Positions 42,701 through 52,104 are shown, numbered from the stretch's first letter. The stretch: DNA of 64,000 nucleotides from CAZGCA01 sp964524145 (GCA_964524145.1 CAZGCA010000020.1:4198-68197); one strand, 5' to 3'. The notes: generated by a model from the sequence alone, not told the origin. Made by a program: numbers and translations.

Positions 42701-45171
42701 GGCCGGTGCTTGTGGGCTCGGGCGCCAGCAGAAACGTCTATGTCAGCAACGAAGGGCATTCCGTTCTCACGATCACGAGCATATCCTACAGCGGCGATTC
42801 GGAGTTTGTTCTCAACGCCCCGTCAACACCACTCGATATCGAGCCGTGGGAAAACAGGGTTATGATGGTTGATTTTTATCCTGAAACTGAAGGTGATTTT
42901 GACGGGATTATCACCATCACCAGCAACGACCCCGATGAACCGGAAGCGGACGTGCCGGTTCACGGTGCCGGCGTAACGGAGCTTGTGCCGGACATTGGCG
43001 CATCTCCGTCGGGTCTGCATTTCCGCGAAGACGAGACGGAGAATTCGTTCACCGTCAGGAACGACGGCGGCGCAGTATTGAGCTGGACCGTTACGGACGA
43101 TCTGCCGGATTGGTTGACCGTATCTCCAATGAGTGGGGAGACGACGCAAGGGGAACCGGCGACCGTTGCGGTCACTGTTGACAGACATGGCCTGGTCCCG
43201 GACACCTATATTCACAACCTCTCCATAACTTCGAACGGCGGCAACTCCGGTGTGTTGGTGACAATGGCCGTCTCCGAGCAATCGCCGCTGCAATCGGTAA
43301 GCACGACGTTGCTGGATTTCGGCGAGACAACCACGGAAGGCGGGTTCAGCATCACGAATGACGGCGGCGGCACGATGAGTTGGAGCATCACGGACGACGT
43401 GCCGGGATGGCTGGACGTATCTCCTATGAACGGCGAGACCAATTCAGGTGACAGCTCACCCGTGGCCGTGACGGTGAGCAGAGACGGGCTTGACGAAGGG
43501 ACATACGAGCATGCGCTGTCAATATCATCCAACGGCGGGAGCGATGCTGTCTTGGTGAGGATGACTGTTGTCATTGGCCCGGAGATTTCGGTACACCCGA
43601 CATCGCTGTATTTCGGGTTGGGAACAACAGAGAGTTCCGTCGCTATCTCGAACGCGGGCAACGAGCCGATGACGTGGAGCATCACGAGCGACCTGCCTGC
43701 ATGGTTGACCGCATCTCCCATGGACGGCGAGACGGGGCCGGGCGAAACCGATCATGTCAATGTGACCGTAAGCAGGGACGGACTAGACCCGGACACTTAC
43801 CAGCACCCTGTCTCGATCACGTCGGACGGCGGCGACAGTAGCGTTTCGGTAACCATGAGCTTCAGCGCCGGATGGTCGAAAACCTATGGCGGAATATGGT
43901 GGGACTATGCTCATAACGCGGAATTGATCGAGCCTACAGAAGACGGTGGATTCATTGTTGCCGGCAACACGGAATCGTTCGGGGCCAGTGTAGATGACTA
44001 CATGGAGGATATCTGGGTACTGAAACTCGATAGCACCGGCGATGTCCAGTGGGAAACCGCGTACGGCGGCTCGAGCATTGACAATGCCAACGCAATCCAA
44101 CAGACGAGCGACGGCGGATACATCGTTGCCGGTCAATCGTACTCGTTCCGTGTTGGCGACAGATACTGTGACGCCTGGATATTGAAGCTGAACAGCGTTG
44201 GAGGGATACAGTGGGAGAAACACTACGGCGCATCGCAAACGGACAGCGCCAGAGTCATCCTCCAGACAGATGATGGATACCTTGTGGGTGGATACACGAA
44301 ATCCTTCGGCGCCGGCAATGCTGACGCCTGGCTGTTGAAACTCGACAGCTCGGGCGGCATTTCGTGGAGCAAGACGTACGGGGGGAGCAACTATGAAGCC
44401 GTCCGTTCTATCGCTCATACCGAGGACGGCGGGTACGTAGTGCTTGCCGACACCCAGTCCTTCGGTGCCGGCGGCAGGGACGTCTGGGTTCTGAAACTGA
44501 ACGGTTCGGGCGCTGTCGAATGGGAGAAGTGTTACGGCGGCTCAGGCACCGAGATGCCAGCGTCGATCCATGAGACTTCCGACGGATACATCATCGGTGC
44601 GTACACGGACTCGTTTGGCGCCGGGGAGGACGATTACTGGGTTCTCGAAGTCGATGGCACCGGTGATCCCATCTGGCAGCGAACCTATGGCGGCACGGAC
44701 CATGATTATGCCACAACGCTCGTTATCACAGACGATGGAGGGTCCATCCTGACAGGATGGACTTACAATTTCGGTTCGGAAAGCAACGACGGTTGGGTTT
44801 TGAAACTCGACGATTCGGGCGGGATCGAATGGCAGAAGATCTACAATCACAAGATGAGTGAAGAGTATCCCTCTCTTAACAGCGATTGGCTCTACGGAAT
44901 CAGAGAAACTTCCGACGGCGGATACATTGTCCTTGGCGAAACAAACTTCTGGACCGAGGGAGCCGAAGGCGACCTCTGGGTTTTGAAACTGGACAGCGCC
45001 GGCGCCGTGGGCTGCGGCATCGAGCGTGATACAGACGCCGCTGTCGCTGACACGACGGTCAGCTCCGTAACAACAGAAGCCACGGTAACTGAGCCAACAC
45101 CTGTTGTGTCGAGTACTGCGGCCAGCGTGACAAGCTCATCGGCCACAGTAGAATCCCCATGCGGACCGTGA
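39727..45171 (+). CDS. Giant secreted subtilase with dockerin-like, TSP3-type and Ig-like modules
   Basis: 1814 residues with a signal peptide (1-26, ending LGA). Order: dockerin-like pair of calcium loops (DIDVNDLVNALDIQLVINSAL; DVNYDDSTDAVDVQL), a calcium-binding TSP3-like segment (DLDGDGLSDGGEE), a fervidolysin-like prodomain region, a S8 subtilase with Asp575 (AVLDEGVD), His615 (DGHGTACAG) and Ser798 (NGTSSACPHVAG), a CARDB-type domain, an ASH-like domain, three similar BACON-like domains (about residues 1090-1380; PDWLTVSPMSGET, PGWLDVSPMNGET, PAWLTASPMDGET), and a six-bladed beta-propeller of SxGGYIVAG repeats to the end. Secreted protease with matrix-binding arms. GGAGG precedes the ATG. 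Confidence 0.85.
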   Translation: MKHADILVSFVFCAMLPFLCSSALGAPVAGDIDVNDLVNALDIQLVINSALGVSTSDSSDVNYDDSTDAVDVQLVINAALGISIDLDGDGLSDGGEENVLTDVSFWDTDSDGVGDGQEMLDGTDPLDPNDHVPDMKMSFDTEEFTYYAQGQQTELELFHEKVSVSVAPENIEPLKAILETEPLVIQPLDVEELPGDGIILVALIDGATEAQILELVDRLNQMGLVRFASPMFIEQTTRIIITDEYVVKFKDSFSAEEIVAYLNSQRVRILKRDFLWPNCYVLGFLTQNGENTLELARTFFDSDMVEYAHPNFLMQMDPPWVTIAEEDFEGVFPKEGWTVYDADPRDGEYYWGIVSNDEYPSEMDEETEGSFKAWVAAAHDPASPDLRPGENCPESYPVNMDSWLVYGPFDLSQTYWARMSFVCSVFGPHTEPLEWLASSDGQNWHGDSDQWWASTPLDMRPVLNLTRVPERGDVTGSQTVWIALRFRSDETVVDSESKCAHGAYVDDIRVTVSNLDLAPTISTDPFSDRQWSLHNVGQSGGDPGVDINVLDAWDFIEGTPGVTPVEESVVVAVLDEGVDLNHEDLNLVPGYDATYHPSDPGRPDSQGGPNPWDGHGTACAGIVGAIRNDVGVVGVAPGVRIMPVRIAYSPDADSRWRSAETEIADGILWAANNGARVLSNSWGGGPDSDVIHDAIRDARDMGCTIVFASGNHSYFLGSPFGGSAVSYPGRYEEVIAVGALSPCGERKSKESCDGEYWGSDYGPELDIAAPGVLIATTDITGDDGYAAGNYFKSFNGTSSACPHVAGVAALLLTINHTLTPDEVQEIIQNTAVDVWDPGFDEETGWGLINTHEAALNTPVVLVTDLDIVEWSPPGSVLQGQEIQVALRIGNNGQIETGTFHSTAYLSADNIPDGSDYVLADITADIEPLGEHETTLTLTIPNDVAPDSYFLILLLDSTDEVEEWDEENNLACHVINVAQPPNIVLKPSSIDLGPVLVGSGASRNVYVSNEGHSVLTITSISYSGDSEFVLNAPSTPLDIEPWENRVMMVDFYPETEGDFDGIITITSNDPDEPEADVPVHGAGVTELVPDIGASPSGLHFREDETENSFTVRNDGGAVLSWTVTDDLPDWLTVSPMSGETTQGEPATVAVTVDRHGLVPDTYIHNLSITSNGGNSGVLVTMAVSEQSPLQSVSTTLLDFGETTTEGGFSITNDGGGTMSWSITDDVPGWLDVSPMNGETNSGDSSPVAVTVSRDGLDEGTYEHALSISSNGGSDAVLVRMTVVIGPEISVHPTSLYFGLGTTESSVAISNAGNEPMTWSITSDLPAWLTASPMDGETGPGETDHVNVTVSRDGLDPDTYQHPVSITSDGGDSSVSVTMSFSAGWSKTYGGIWWDYAHNAELIEPTEDGGFIVAGNTESFGASVDDYMEDIWVLKLDSTGDVQWETAYGGSSIDNANAIQQTSDGGYIVAGQSYSFRVGDRYCDAWILKLNSVGGIQWEKHYGASQTDSARVILQTDDGYLVGGYTKSFGAGNADAWLLKLDSSGGISWSKTYGGSNYEAVRSIAHTEDGGYVVLADTQSFGAGGRDVWVLKLNGSGAVEWEKCYGGSGTEMPASIHETSDGYIIGAYTDSFGAGEDDYWVLEVDGTGDPIWQRTYGGTDHDYATTLVITDDGGSILTGWTYNFGSESNDGWVLKLDDSGGIEWQKIYNHKMSEEYPSLNSDWLYGIRETSDGGYIVLGETNFWTEGAEGDLWVLKLDSAGAVGCGIERDTDAAVADTTVSSVTTEATVTEPTPVVSSTAASVTSSSATVESPCGP

Positions 45172-45371
45172 GACAACATATCTCCCTTCCTAATCCTGCG
45201 CCGAGGGTCGCGAGATAGGGTCCTTCATCTACCAGGAACGGCACCGTGGGAAGCGGACGTTCGTGTTTATGGCGAACCGCGACCGCGAACAGCGGAACTC
45301 CTCGTGGTACGGTAGGCACGCCGGACCGCATACCCCACCTGCCTGAGAGAGCCGGTCGGATGAGATTCCTT
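45172..45371. other. Spacer holding a relic of a GH106-like gene
   Basis: The 200 bp between the convergent giant genes hold only the relic described next and an unremarkable link to 45371. Confidence 0.6.
45199..45333 (+). pseudogene. Deleted remnant of a GH106-like gene copy
   Basis: From 45199 the sequence matches 38469-38562 of the GH106-like gene at roughly 92% (blocks ACCAGGAACGGC, AGCGGACGTTCGTGTT, GGCGAACCGCGACCGCGAAC). It then jumps to the gene's 3' end: AACTCCTCGTGG near 45296 and GGTAGGCACGCC near 45310 match 39670-39700. About 1.1 kb of the copy has been deleted. It thus carries the last codons and 3' flank of a second copy. Confidence 0.75.
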
Positions 45372-48300
45372 CTACCGGCGGTCCCGCGAGCGGCGCGTCT
45401 TGCGCACCCCGAATGCCAACAGGAGCGTACCAAGCACGGCAGCGAGCGTGCCTTCCAGCGCGGGCACAATCTGCGCCTCCGTCTGGAAGGTCGTTTCTCC
45501 TTGACTCGGTCCGTTACCCACGGCGTCACGGGACGATACCTGGACGTAGTACATGGTACCGGAGTCGAGGTTGGTCAAAATGATCTGGTGTTCGAGAGAT
45601 CGCGACGACCGGGACACTTGGTACAGACGCGCTTCGGTCGGGCCGTACTCGACCCGGCTGTCGGCCAGCTCGTCCGTCGACCATATAACGACGGCGGTCG
45701 TCTCGTCGATCACGACAACCTGCGGCCCGTTGGAGATCACGGGCGGCATGATGTCCGGGGCGGCATCCGTGGTGAACGTGTCGATCGCGCTCCGCGTCGG
45801 GCCGTTGCCCGATTGGTCGGTCGAGCGCACGCGGAAATGGTACTCTGTCGACGAAGCCAGCCCGGTGACGAAGACCGAGTGCCCTTTTGTCATACTGAGA
45901 CTGCCCTCGATCTCGCCCAGCGCCGCCGTGGGACCATACTCGACGAAGCTGTCGCCGTCCTCGTCGGTGGCCCAGGAGATCGTTGCACTGTTATAACCCG
46001 GCACAATCGCCGGCCCCGATGTGATGACCGGCGGGTCGAGGTCGGGATCGGGCGCCGTCTGGAACGACAGACCTTCGAGCCCGTCGGCAAGCATACCGTC
46101 GGTCTTCGGACTTGCAGCCGTGCTGAACGTGTTGCCATGAACGTCGGTGCAACTGATCGCAAAGTAGTAGGTGGCGTTGCGTTCGAGGTTCGTTAGCACG
46201 GCGCGGTGCTCGATGACCAGCGTCGGGTCAATATAGACCAGACCGAAGGCGGGTGTTGTGCCGTAGTCAATGCGTGTGTTGCACGGCTCGTTGGTATCGA
46301 ACGTGATCACGCCGATCGCGTCGCTGACATAAGAGAGCGCCGGACCGGCGGTGATCACCGGCGCGCTCGAATCCGGCTCGGACAACGTGTGGAACGTACA
46401 GACGTCGCTCGGGTCGGACGCGTTGTCGCGCGCGTCGCGGCCAAGCACTCGATACTCGTACGTGAACCCAGGCATCAGCCCCTGCAGGATCATCAGGTGA
46501 GAGGTTTCGAGCATTGCACGCTGGAGCGAGTCCGGCACGCTCGGATCGCCCTCGATCCAGTATTCGACGGTGCTCGTGGCGGGCTCGTCTGTTCCCCACT
46601 CGATGAACGCCATCGACTGGGTCACGTTCGTGACGCCGGGACCGCTCGTGATGATCGGCCCCTGGGTGTCGGCAAGCTCGTCGGTCAGGAATGTATCGTC
46701 GAGCGAGTAGCCGGGCCCGTTGCCGCGCCGGTCCTCGACCACCACTCGATAGTGGTACAAGGTGTTTGGAGACAGACCCGTGAGCTCAACGATGTGCGTG
46801 CGGCGGTACCCGGTAACTGTGAGGGTCGAGCCGTATTCGTCGGTCTCGCCGTACTCGACCGTGGTCACGCTGTCCTCGTCCGTTGTCCACTCGACGGTCG
46901 CGTTGATATCGGTCTTCTCGGTGACGATCGGTCCGCTGAGGATCAGCGGTATCTCGTCGTCCACCTCGGCCAGGGTCATGACGCTGGCCACGCCGCTTTC
47001 CTCCGGCCCGTTGTGATACTCGTCGTAGCAGCGGACCATAAAATCGTATTCGGTGAACGGTTCCAGGTCGGCCAACGTGACCTCGTGGTTGGTCACGTAG
47101 GTCCCATCGTAGTATTCCTGGTCGAGTGCGCCGCCGGTAACGCCGTAAAGCACCTTCGTGTCGCACGGAACGTCGGTTACCCACTGGATCACGACGCTGT
47201 CCGCGCTCAGCCATGTCACCACCGGTTGGCCGAGCAGAGCGGGAATGAGCCGGTCGAGCGTGTCGACCCACGTGCCGTTGTACGATTCGTAGGAACCGCC
47301 TGGCCACCACCAGCGACCCGCGAACTGTTCCATATCTACCATCGGACCGCGGAACAACACACCGTGTCCCGGCCCGGCGGTTACGTCGCCCACTATCGTC
47401 GGAACCCCGTCCTCGTAGACCAGCTCGCCCTCGAGTGTGCCCGCGTAATTACCCTCTGCAGAATAGGCGCCGACGAACGTGCGCCGGTCCGAGTTGATCC
47501 GGAAGTTCCAGTCGCCGCCGGGCGACCCGCCGACGGTGTACGTGCCGAGCCAGATGCCCGCCATGGGTATGCCTTCCTCGATGAGGAGCAGCCCGTAGTG
47601 GTGCGAGCCGTCGTCGCCCTCGAGATCGAACTCCCAATAGCCCAGCGACGCGTCCTCGAGAGAGGAGACTTCGATACGCGCCTGCTGGGTTGTGATGAGG
47701 CTGAACCCGTCGACGCTCAGGCCACCGTCCGGCAGACCGTCAGGAGGCGATACGGAAACGCCCACTATGTTGCCTATCGGGGCCCACAGGTCCATCGTAA
47801 CGTCCGCGCCGTCGCCTGCAAAGACGGAGTACGGCAGCACGGAGAGCGCCGGTAATAGGCTCGCGTCGGCAGCGAGAGTGCCGGTGTCGTCGTAGTGGTT
47901 CTCGATGTCGTCCGGACACGTGTCCCCATCGGTATCGACGCCAACGGTGAGACCCCCGTTCCAGGAACCCGACCACGTTCCGTCCGCAACCGACACATCA
48001 TACGGACCGAACCATGCGTCGACCGGGACGGTCACGGGCACCGTGACGCGCGCAGGCGAGATCACCGTGGTCGCGCCGACGGACAAGAGTATGCCGGTGG
48101 TGTTCTCCGGCACGTTGGTGATGCCGGCGACCGTGGCACCCGAGTCGAAATTCGTCGCGCCGCGCGCCACGAGCTCGACCGTCACCGACGAACCACGTGC
48201 CAGCACGTTGGGCAGGATAGACTCCAACGGCAGGCTCCGCTTGTCGTCGGGGTCCGAGCCAAGGTCAAGCTCCGTGCCGTCGGGCACCGAGTCCCCGTCG

Positions 48301-49673
48301 GTATCCATCAACGCCGGATTTGTCGGCGGGCTGCCGTTTACTTCGTCATAGTCCGAGATGCCGTCCCCGTCGGTGTCCTCTTCGGTAGGACTGCAGCCGT
48401 AGTCGTGAACCTCCTCCCCGTCGGTCAATCCATCACCGTCCGTATCGGTGACGTTTGGATCGGAACCATGCTGCCATTCCTCGCCGTCGTTGAGTCCGTC
48501 CTCGTCCGTATCCTCCTTGGTGCCGTCAGAGCCGAAGACGTACTCCTGCCCGTTGGTCAGGCCGTCGCCGTCGTCGTCGTTATTGCCGTCGCTCGGGTCA
48601 CTCGGGTTCAACCCCCAGTCGACCTCGATGTTGTCCGGAATAAGGTCGCCGTCCGTGTCGGTATTGGTGGGATTAGACCCGTGTATATTGACCTCGTCAC
48701 CGTCTGTCAGCCCGTCGCCGTCCGTGTCGGTGACGTTTGGATCGGAACTGTGCGACCATTCATCCCCGTCGTTCAGCCCGTCGCCGTCCGTATCAGAGAC
48801 ATCCGGATCGGAGCCGAAGACGTACTCCTGCCCATCGGTCAGCCCGTCGCTGTCACTATCGGCGTTGCCGTCGCTCGGGTCGGTCGGGTCGTACTCCCAG
48901 TCGAGCTCGACGTTGTCCGGAATAAGGTCCTCATCGGTGTCTTCCTCGTTGGGATTCGTTCCGTGTGTGTTGACCTCGTCGCCGTCGGTCAACCCGTCGC
49001 CGTCGCTATCCGCTTCTGTGGGATCGCAGCCGTGGTCGTTGACCTCGGCACCGTCGGTCAACCCATCGTCGTCCGTATCGCCGTTGTTGGGATCGGTGTC
49101 GTTCAGAAACTCCTCGAGGTTGGTCAAACCATCAGGTTCCGCGTCAACGTCGGCGTCGTCGGGATCGGTCGGATCGAGACCGTTGTCAAGTTCCCAATCG
49201 TCGTCCATGCCATCTTCATCGCCGTCTGTCGTAAACACAATAGTCACGTTGTCAATTGCTACGTCATCTCCCTGGTTCCAGAAAACCAGTTTCCTGATCG
49301 CTGGACCGTAGAACGTGACATGGCCGACGAGCAGGCCTCCTGACCCCTCCCATGAATCCAGCACAAGTCCACCGGCGTCGCGCACTTCGCAATAGAAATT
49401 GCTGAGAGCCAGCGCGTCGAAAGACAGCAAATGGACGTCTCTCTCAAATGTGATCTCCACTGACGGTTGCCCAGGATTGTACAAGATGTTAGAACCCCCG
49501 TAGTAGATGATGGCGCCCGTGCCAAAATCCACGCCTGGAACAGATCCAAGATCGCCACCGGTCTCCGGCGTCTCGAAATCCAGGAACAGCTCGTCGGCAG
49601 CAGCTTGCGACGAAACGGGCGTCCCCACCATCAACCACAGTGCCAGCGCAAGAACAAAGTGGTGTTTTCTCAT
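45372..49673 (-). CDS. Giant secreted protein with TSP3-type calcium repeats and six FN3 domains
   Basis: 1433 residues: signal peptide (1-25), a ~115-residue lectin-like beta domain, then about 300 residues of DxDGDGLTDGDE-type calcium-binding repeats, an Ig-like/beta region, and six fibronectin-III domains (about 830-1385), each opening P-V-I-T-x-G-P and closing with a Y-x-V/Y-x-x-x-x-x-D strand. The C-terminus has a transmembrane-like segment (LAAVLGTLLLAFGVR) then a basic tail (RKTRRSRDRR), the tripartite sorting-signal layout, though no known tripartite motif such as PEP-CTERM is clear. Surface or matrix protein. GGAGGAG precedes the ATG. Confidence 0.82.
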   Translation of the reverse strand: MRKHHFVLALALWLMVGTPVSSQAAADELFLDFETPETGGDLGSVPGVDFGTGAIIYYGGSNILYNPGQPSVEITFERDVHLLSFDALALSNFYCEVRDAGGLVLDSWEGSGGLLVGHVTFYGPAIRKLVFWNQGDDVAIDNVTIVFTTDGDEDGMDDDWELDNGLDPTDPDDADVDAEPDGLTNLEEFLNDTDPNNGDTDDDGLTDGAEVNDHGCDPTEADSDGDGLTDGDEVNTHGTNPNEEDTDEDLIPDNVELDWEYDPTDPSDGNADSDSDGLTDGQEYVFGSDPDVSDTDGDGLNDGDEWSHSSDPNVTDTDGDGLTDGDEVNIHGSNPTNTDTDGDLIPDNIEVDWGLNPSDPSDGNNDDDGDGLTNGQEYVFGSDGTKEDTDEDGLNDGEEWQHGSDPNVTDTDGDGLTDGEEVHDYGCSPTEEDTDGDGISDYDEVNGSPPTNPALMDTDGDSVPDGTELDLGSDPDDKRSLPLESILPNVLARGSSVTVELVARGATNFDSGATVAGITNVPENTTGILLSVGATTVISPARVTVPVTVPVDAWFGPYDVSVADGTWSGSWNGGLTVGVDTDGDTCPDDIENHYDDTGTLAADASLLPALSVLPYSVFAGDGADVTMDLWAPIGNIVGVSVSPPDGLPDGGLSVDGFSLITTQQARIEVSSLEDASLGYWEFDLEGDDGSHHYGLLLIEEGIPMAGIWLGTYTVGGSPGGDWNFRINSDRRTFVGAYSAEGNYAGTLEGELVYEDGVPTIVGDVTAGPGHGVLFRGPMVDMEQFAGRWWWPGGSYESYNGTWVDTLDRLIPALLGQPVVTWLSADSVVIQWVTDVPCDTKVLYGVTGGALDQEYYDGTYVTNHEVTLADLEPFTEYDFMVRCYDEYHNGPEESGVASVMTLAEVDDEIPLILSGPIVTEKTDINATVEWTTDEDSVTTVEYGETDEYGSTLTVTGYRRTHIVELTGLSPNTLYHYRVVVEDRRGNGPGYSLDDTFLTDELADTQGPIITSGPGVTNVTQSMAFIEWGTDEPATSTVEYWIEGDPSVPDSLQRAMLETSHLMILQGLMPGFTYEYRVLGRDARDNASDPSDVCTFHTLSEPDSSAPVITAGPALSYVSDAIGVITFDTNEPCNTRIDYGTTPAFGLVYIDPTLVIEHRAVLTNLERNATYYFAISCTDVHGNTFSTAASPKTDGMLADGLEGLSFQTAPDPDLDPPVITSGPAIVPGYNSATISWATDEDGDSFVEYGPTAALGEIEGSLSMTKGHSVFVTGLASSTEYHFRVRSTDQSGNGPTRSAIDTFTTDAAPDIMPPVISNGPQVVVIDETTAVVIWSTDELADSRVEYGPTEARLYQVSRSSRSLEHQIILTNLDSGTMYYVQVSSRDAVGNGPSQGETTFQTEAQIVPALEGTLAAVLGTLLLAFGVRKTRRSRDRR

Positions 49674-49859
49674 CGGATCGCTCCTCCGTTAGGCGCAGCG
49701 TACACTCCCACGGGTTCCCGTCGAGAAGATCTCGCCGACGCCATTCTCCCACCCACCATGACGACCGCCACTGCATCTGTCTACCGGGCCAGCCTCGAAT
49801 GAGAAGTCAAACAAGAGCTGGTGCGAAGTTGGCGGCACTAGCTTCATACTCCAAATGCT

Positions 49860-49888
49860 ATGGTAGCGACTATAGAGCTATTTGTCAA
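49860..49888 (-). promoter_or_regulatory. Sigma70-type promoter for the TSP3/FN3 gene
   Basis: TTGACA (49888-49883), 17 bp, TACCAT (49865-49860) on the minus strand; about 190 nt upstream of the start codon. Confidence 0.6.
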
Positions 49889-49960
49889 GCTTTTTCTCAA
49901 GCCCTTTTTGGGGGTCCTTCGCAGATTAAGGTGGAGCGAGATAATGGCCGTCTCTTGCCC

Positions 49961-50056
49961 GTCATTGCGAGCGACCATAGGGAGCGTGGCAATCTCTCGA
50001 ACGGCACAGGCTCGCCACAAACAAGATTGCCACGTCGCTTCGCTCCTCGCAATGAC
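49961..50056. repeat. 96-bp palindromic repeat (CTCGCAATGAC family), copy 1
   Basis: The arms GTCATTGCGAG (49961-49971) and CTCGCAATGAC (50046-50056) are perfect inverse complements; inner arms GTGGCAATCT / AGATTGCCAC are also paired. A related degenerate element lies at 52741-52848. Confidence 0.7.
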
Positions 50057-50218
50057 GGTGAAAAAGGTGTGATTTCAGCACCGATTCGGTAAGGGCAGGT
50101 CGGGTGGTTACAATGACGCGTCCGAAGACAGCCTCGACCAATTCTATCGTCAATCACGAAGCTCCCTTTCTCCAGCCCCACTCTAAACTGCGAAGAACCT
50201 TTTTTAAAGAAATGCGGG

Positions 50219-51289
50219 TTAAGAGAACTTCCGACCTTCGTCGAGCATTGTGAGGTAGTTGTCGACGGGGATGTAGTTTGCCACGGAGTTGCCGGTGCCG
50301 AGCAGATACCCGCCGCCGGGCTGGCAGGTCTCGAGCGTCTCGCGCACGCGTTTGCGTATGGCGGGTTCGTCGGCGAGACAGAGGAAGTTGACGTCGATGC
50401 CGCCTATGAGCGAGAGCCTGTCGCCGTACGCTCGTTTGGAGTCCGTGACGGGTTCGATGGTGTCCTCGAACGAGTGTTTCGCGTCGATCTTGACGTCGTC
50501 GATAAGGTCGTCCATGATATCGCTGAGATTCCCGCATGCGTGAAGCAGGTAGAGACGGCCTGCATCGTGCGCCATCCGGGCGAGCTTCTTGTGGCCTTCG
50601 AGCACGAACTCGCGGATGTCGGCGGCGCTGATCATCAGGCCCGTCTTGAACCCCATATCGTCGCTGCCCCATATCGCCCGCACGCGTTCGAACTGCAGGA
50701 GTGCCTCTATCGTGGCCTTCTCGATCTCCCAAATCTTGTCCCGAATCGCTTCGACGAGGTCGCGCTGGTCGTAGAGCGCGTAACAGAGCGTTTCGTATCC
50801 CATGATCCATGTGAGCGTCTCGCAGAAGTGGCCGCAGTGGCCGACAACGCACATGTCGTCCGGAAGATTCGCCTCGAAGAACTCGAGCATTTCGGTTCTG
50901 ATGTTGTTTACGTCCGGCCAGTCGAACTTCTCGAACTCCTCCCAGTTAGTGATGACCGCGCTTTTCTCCTCCATCCAGTTGCGTCCGCCCTCGCGGGTCT
51001 CCTCCGCCGTATCCTCCGCGACATTGAGCTTGAACGCGATGATGATGCCTTCGACGGTGCAGGAGACGTGGTCGTAGCCGAGAAACCGTTGCAGCGCGAC
51101 GTACCGTTTCAGCCCGTACTGCGGGTCGTTCCGGTCGAGGTCGGCGGAGACACCGTACCGGTCGTCGATAGCGTCCTGCACCTCGGGATCGAGAAACAGC
51201 TCCATATGGTGGACGCGCGACGGCGTTCCCTCGCGACGGAGCGTTCTCAGCATCTCCTCGAAGTCAATCGTAACGGGTGTCTCAAGCAT
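50219..51289 (-). CDS. URO-D family protein, second copy
   Basis: A 356-residue protein in the same clan as 13797-14903 but only distantly similar. It has LYLLHACGNLSDIMDDLID, where His and Cys supply a zinc site typical of corrinoid methyltransferases (MtaA/CmuA type), SLIGGIDVNFL in the barrel and GGGYLLGTGNSVANY near the end. Expected to bind a small methylated or phenolic substrate and transfer methyl to a corrinoid; the cognate corrinoid protein is not in the window. CGGCGGT and AAAGGA lie upstream of the ATG at 51289. Confidence 0.8.
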   Translation of the reverse strand: MLETPVTIDFEEMLRTLRREGTPSRVHHMELFLDPEVQDAIDDRYGVSADLDRNDPQYGLKRYVALQRFLGYDHVSCTVEGIIIAFKLNVAEDTAEETREGGRNWMEEKSAVITNWEEFEKFDWPDVNNIRTEMLEFFEANLPDDMCVVGHCGHFCETLTWIMGYETLCYALYDQRDLVEAIRDKIWEIEKATIEALLQFERVRAIWGSDDMGFKTGLMISAADIREFVLEGHKKLARMAHDAGRLYLLHACGNLSDIMDDLIDDVKIDAKHSFEDTIEPVTDSKRAYGDRLSLIGGIDVNFLCLADEPAIRKRVRETLETCQPGGGYLLGTGNSVANYIPVDNYLTMLDEGRKFS

Positions 51290-51372
51290 ACCGCCGTCCT
51301 TTCAATGATCTCCTGCCAGCTGCGGTCCACTCGCTCTCGTCCGAGACGAGATCTTTCGGCACCGCGTTCACA

Positions 51373-51401
51373 AAGATAGTTGAAGGACCGGTGTTTGTCA
51401 A
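51373..51401 (-). promoter_or_regulatory. Sigma70-type promoter for the second URO-D gene
   Basis: TTGACA (51401-51396), 17 bp, TATCTT (51378-51373) on the minus strand, about 85 nt upstream of the start. Confidence 0.65.
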
Positions 51402-51551
51402 GACCGGAGAGAAGGAAAGCCCGTTTGGGGGGGTGATTGGGATGTCAAGAGCGTGTATGAGGATTCCATAGGTGCCGGGAAGGAGAAGAAGATTGAACCC
51501 AGAGCCGGTTTCGTGCGACCCTACTAGTGAGGGCTTAAGAGGAAGAGGCGA

Positions 51552-52100
51552 TTGAGATCCGAAAAGGAAGCCATTTACTGGGAGCTTCTCGCTCTACGGT
51601 GCAAACGACGGGAAGATGGTGCTCTGGAAGAGCTGATCCGGAACTGGGAACAGCGCCTTTTCTATTATGTGCGGCGACTGGCGGAGAACGAAGAGGACGC
51701 GTGGGACATCCTCCAGGAAACGTGGTTGAAAGTGCTTCGAGGGATCGGATCGTTGCGCGAGCCGCGGAGCCTGCCGACCTGGTTGTACCGCATCGCTCGC
51801 AATACGGCCGTGAGCCGGTTGAGAGCCAACCGTTTACATCACGACTTGCTGGATGGGAACCGGAACCTTCTATGCAATGATACTGAGGAGGAGCCGTTTC
51901 GTTTCGAGGATGCGCAACGGGTTCACCACGGTCTGAGCCGGATATCGCTGCCCCATCGGGAAGTGCTAACGCTCCATTTCCTGGAAGACCTTTCGGTGGA
52001 AGAGATCGCAGATGTCGTAGGAGTTCCCCAGGGAACGGTGAAGTCACGATTGCATTACGCCAAACGCGCCCTGCGAACCGTCCTGGAGAAGGAGGGTTGA
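51552..52100 (+). CDS. ECF-type RNA polymerase sigma factor
   Basis: A 182-residue protein with region 2 (ENEEDAWDILQETWLKVL) and region 4 (LPHREVLTLHFLEDLSVEEIADVVGVP and the DNA-recognition helix GTVKSRLHYAKRALRTVL) of ECF sigma factors; no sigma3 domain. The start is an alternative TTG at 51552 after AGGAAGAGG; no in-frame ATG fits better. It is followed after 4 nt by a membrane protein that is likely its anti-sigma. Confidence 0.9.
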   Translation: MRSEKEAIYWELLALRCKRREDGALEELIRNWEQRLFYYVRRLAENEEDAWDILQETWLKVLRGIGSLREPRSLPTWLYRIARNTAVSRLRANRLHHDLLDGNRNLLCNDTEEEPFRFEDAQRVHHGLSRISLPHREVLTLHFLEDLSVEEIADVVGVPQGTVKSRLHYAKRALRTVLEKEG

Positions 52101-52104
52101 GAGT

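Larger units (their letters stand above)
49674..50218. other. Gene-free spacer with inverted repeat and promoter
   Basis: It holds the minus-strand promoter for the giant FN3 gene (49860-49888) and the GTCATTGCGAG inverted repeat at 49961-50056. I see no gene or RNA. Confidence 0.55.
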
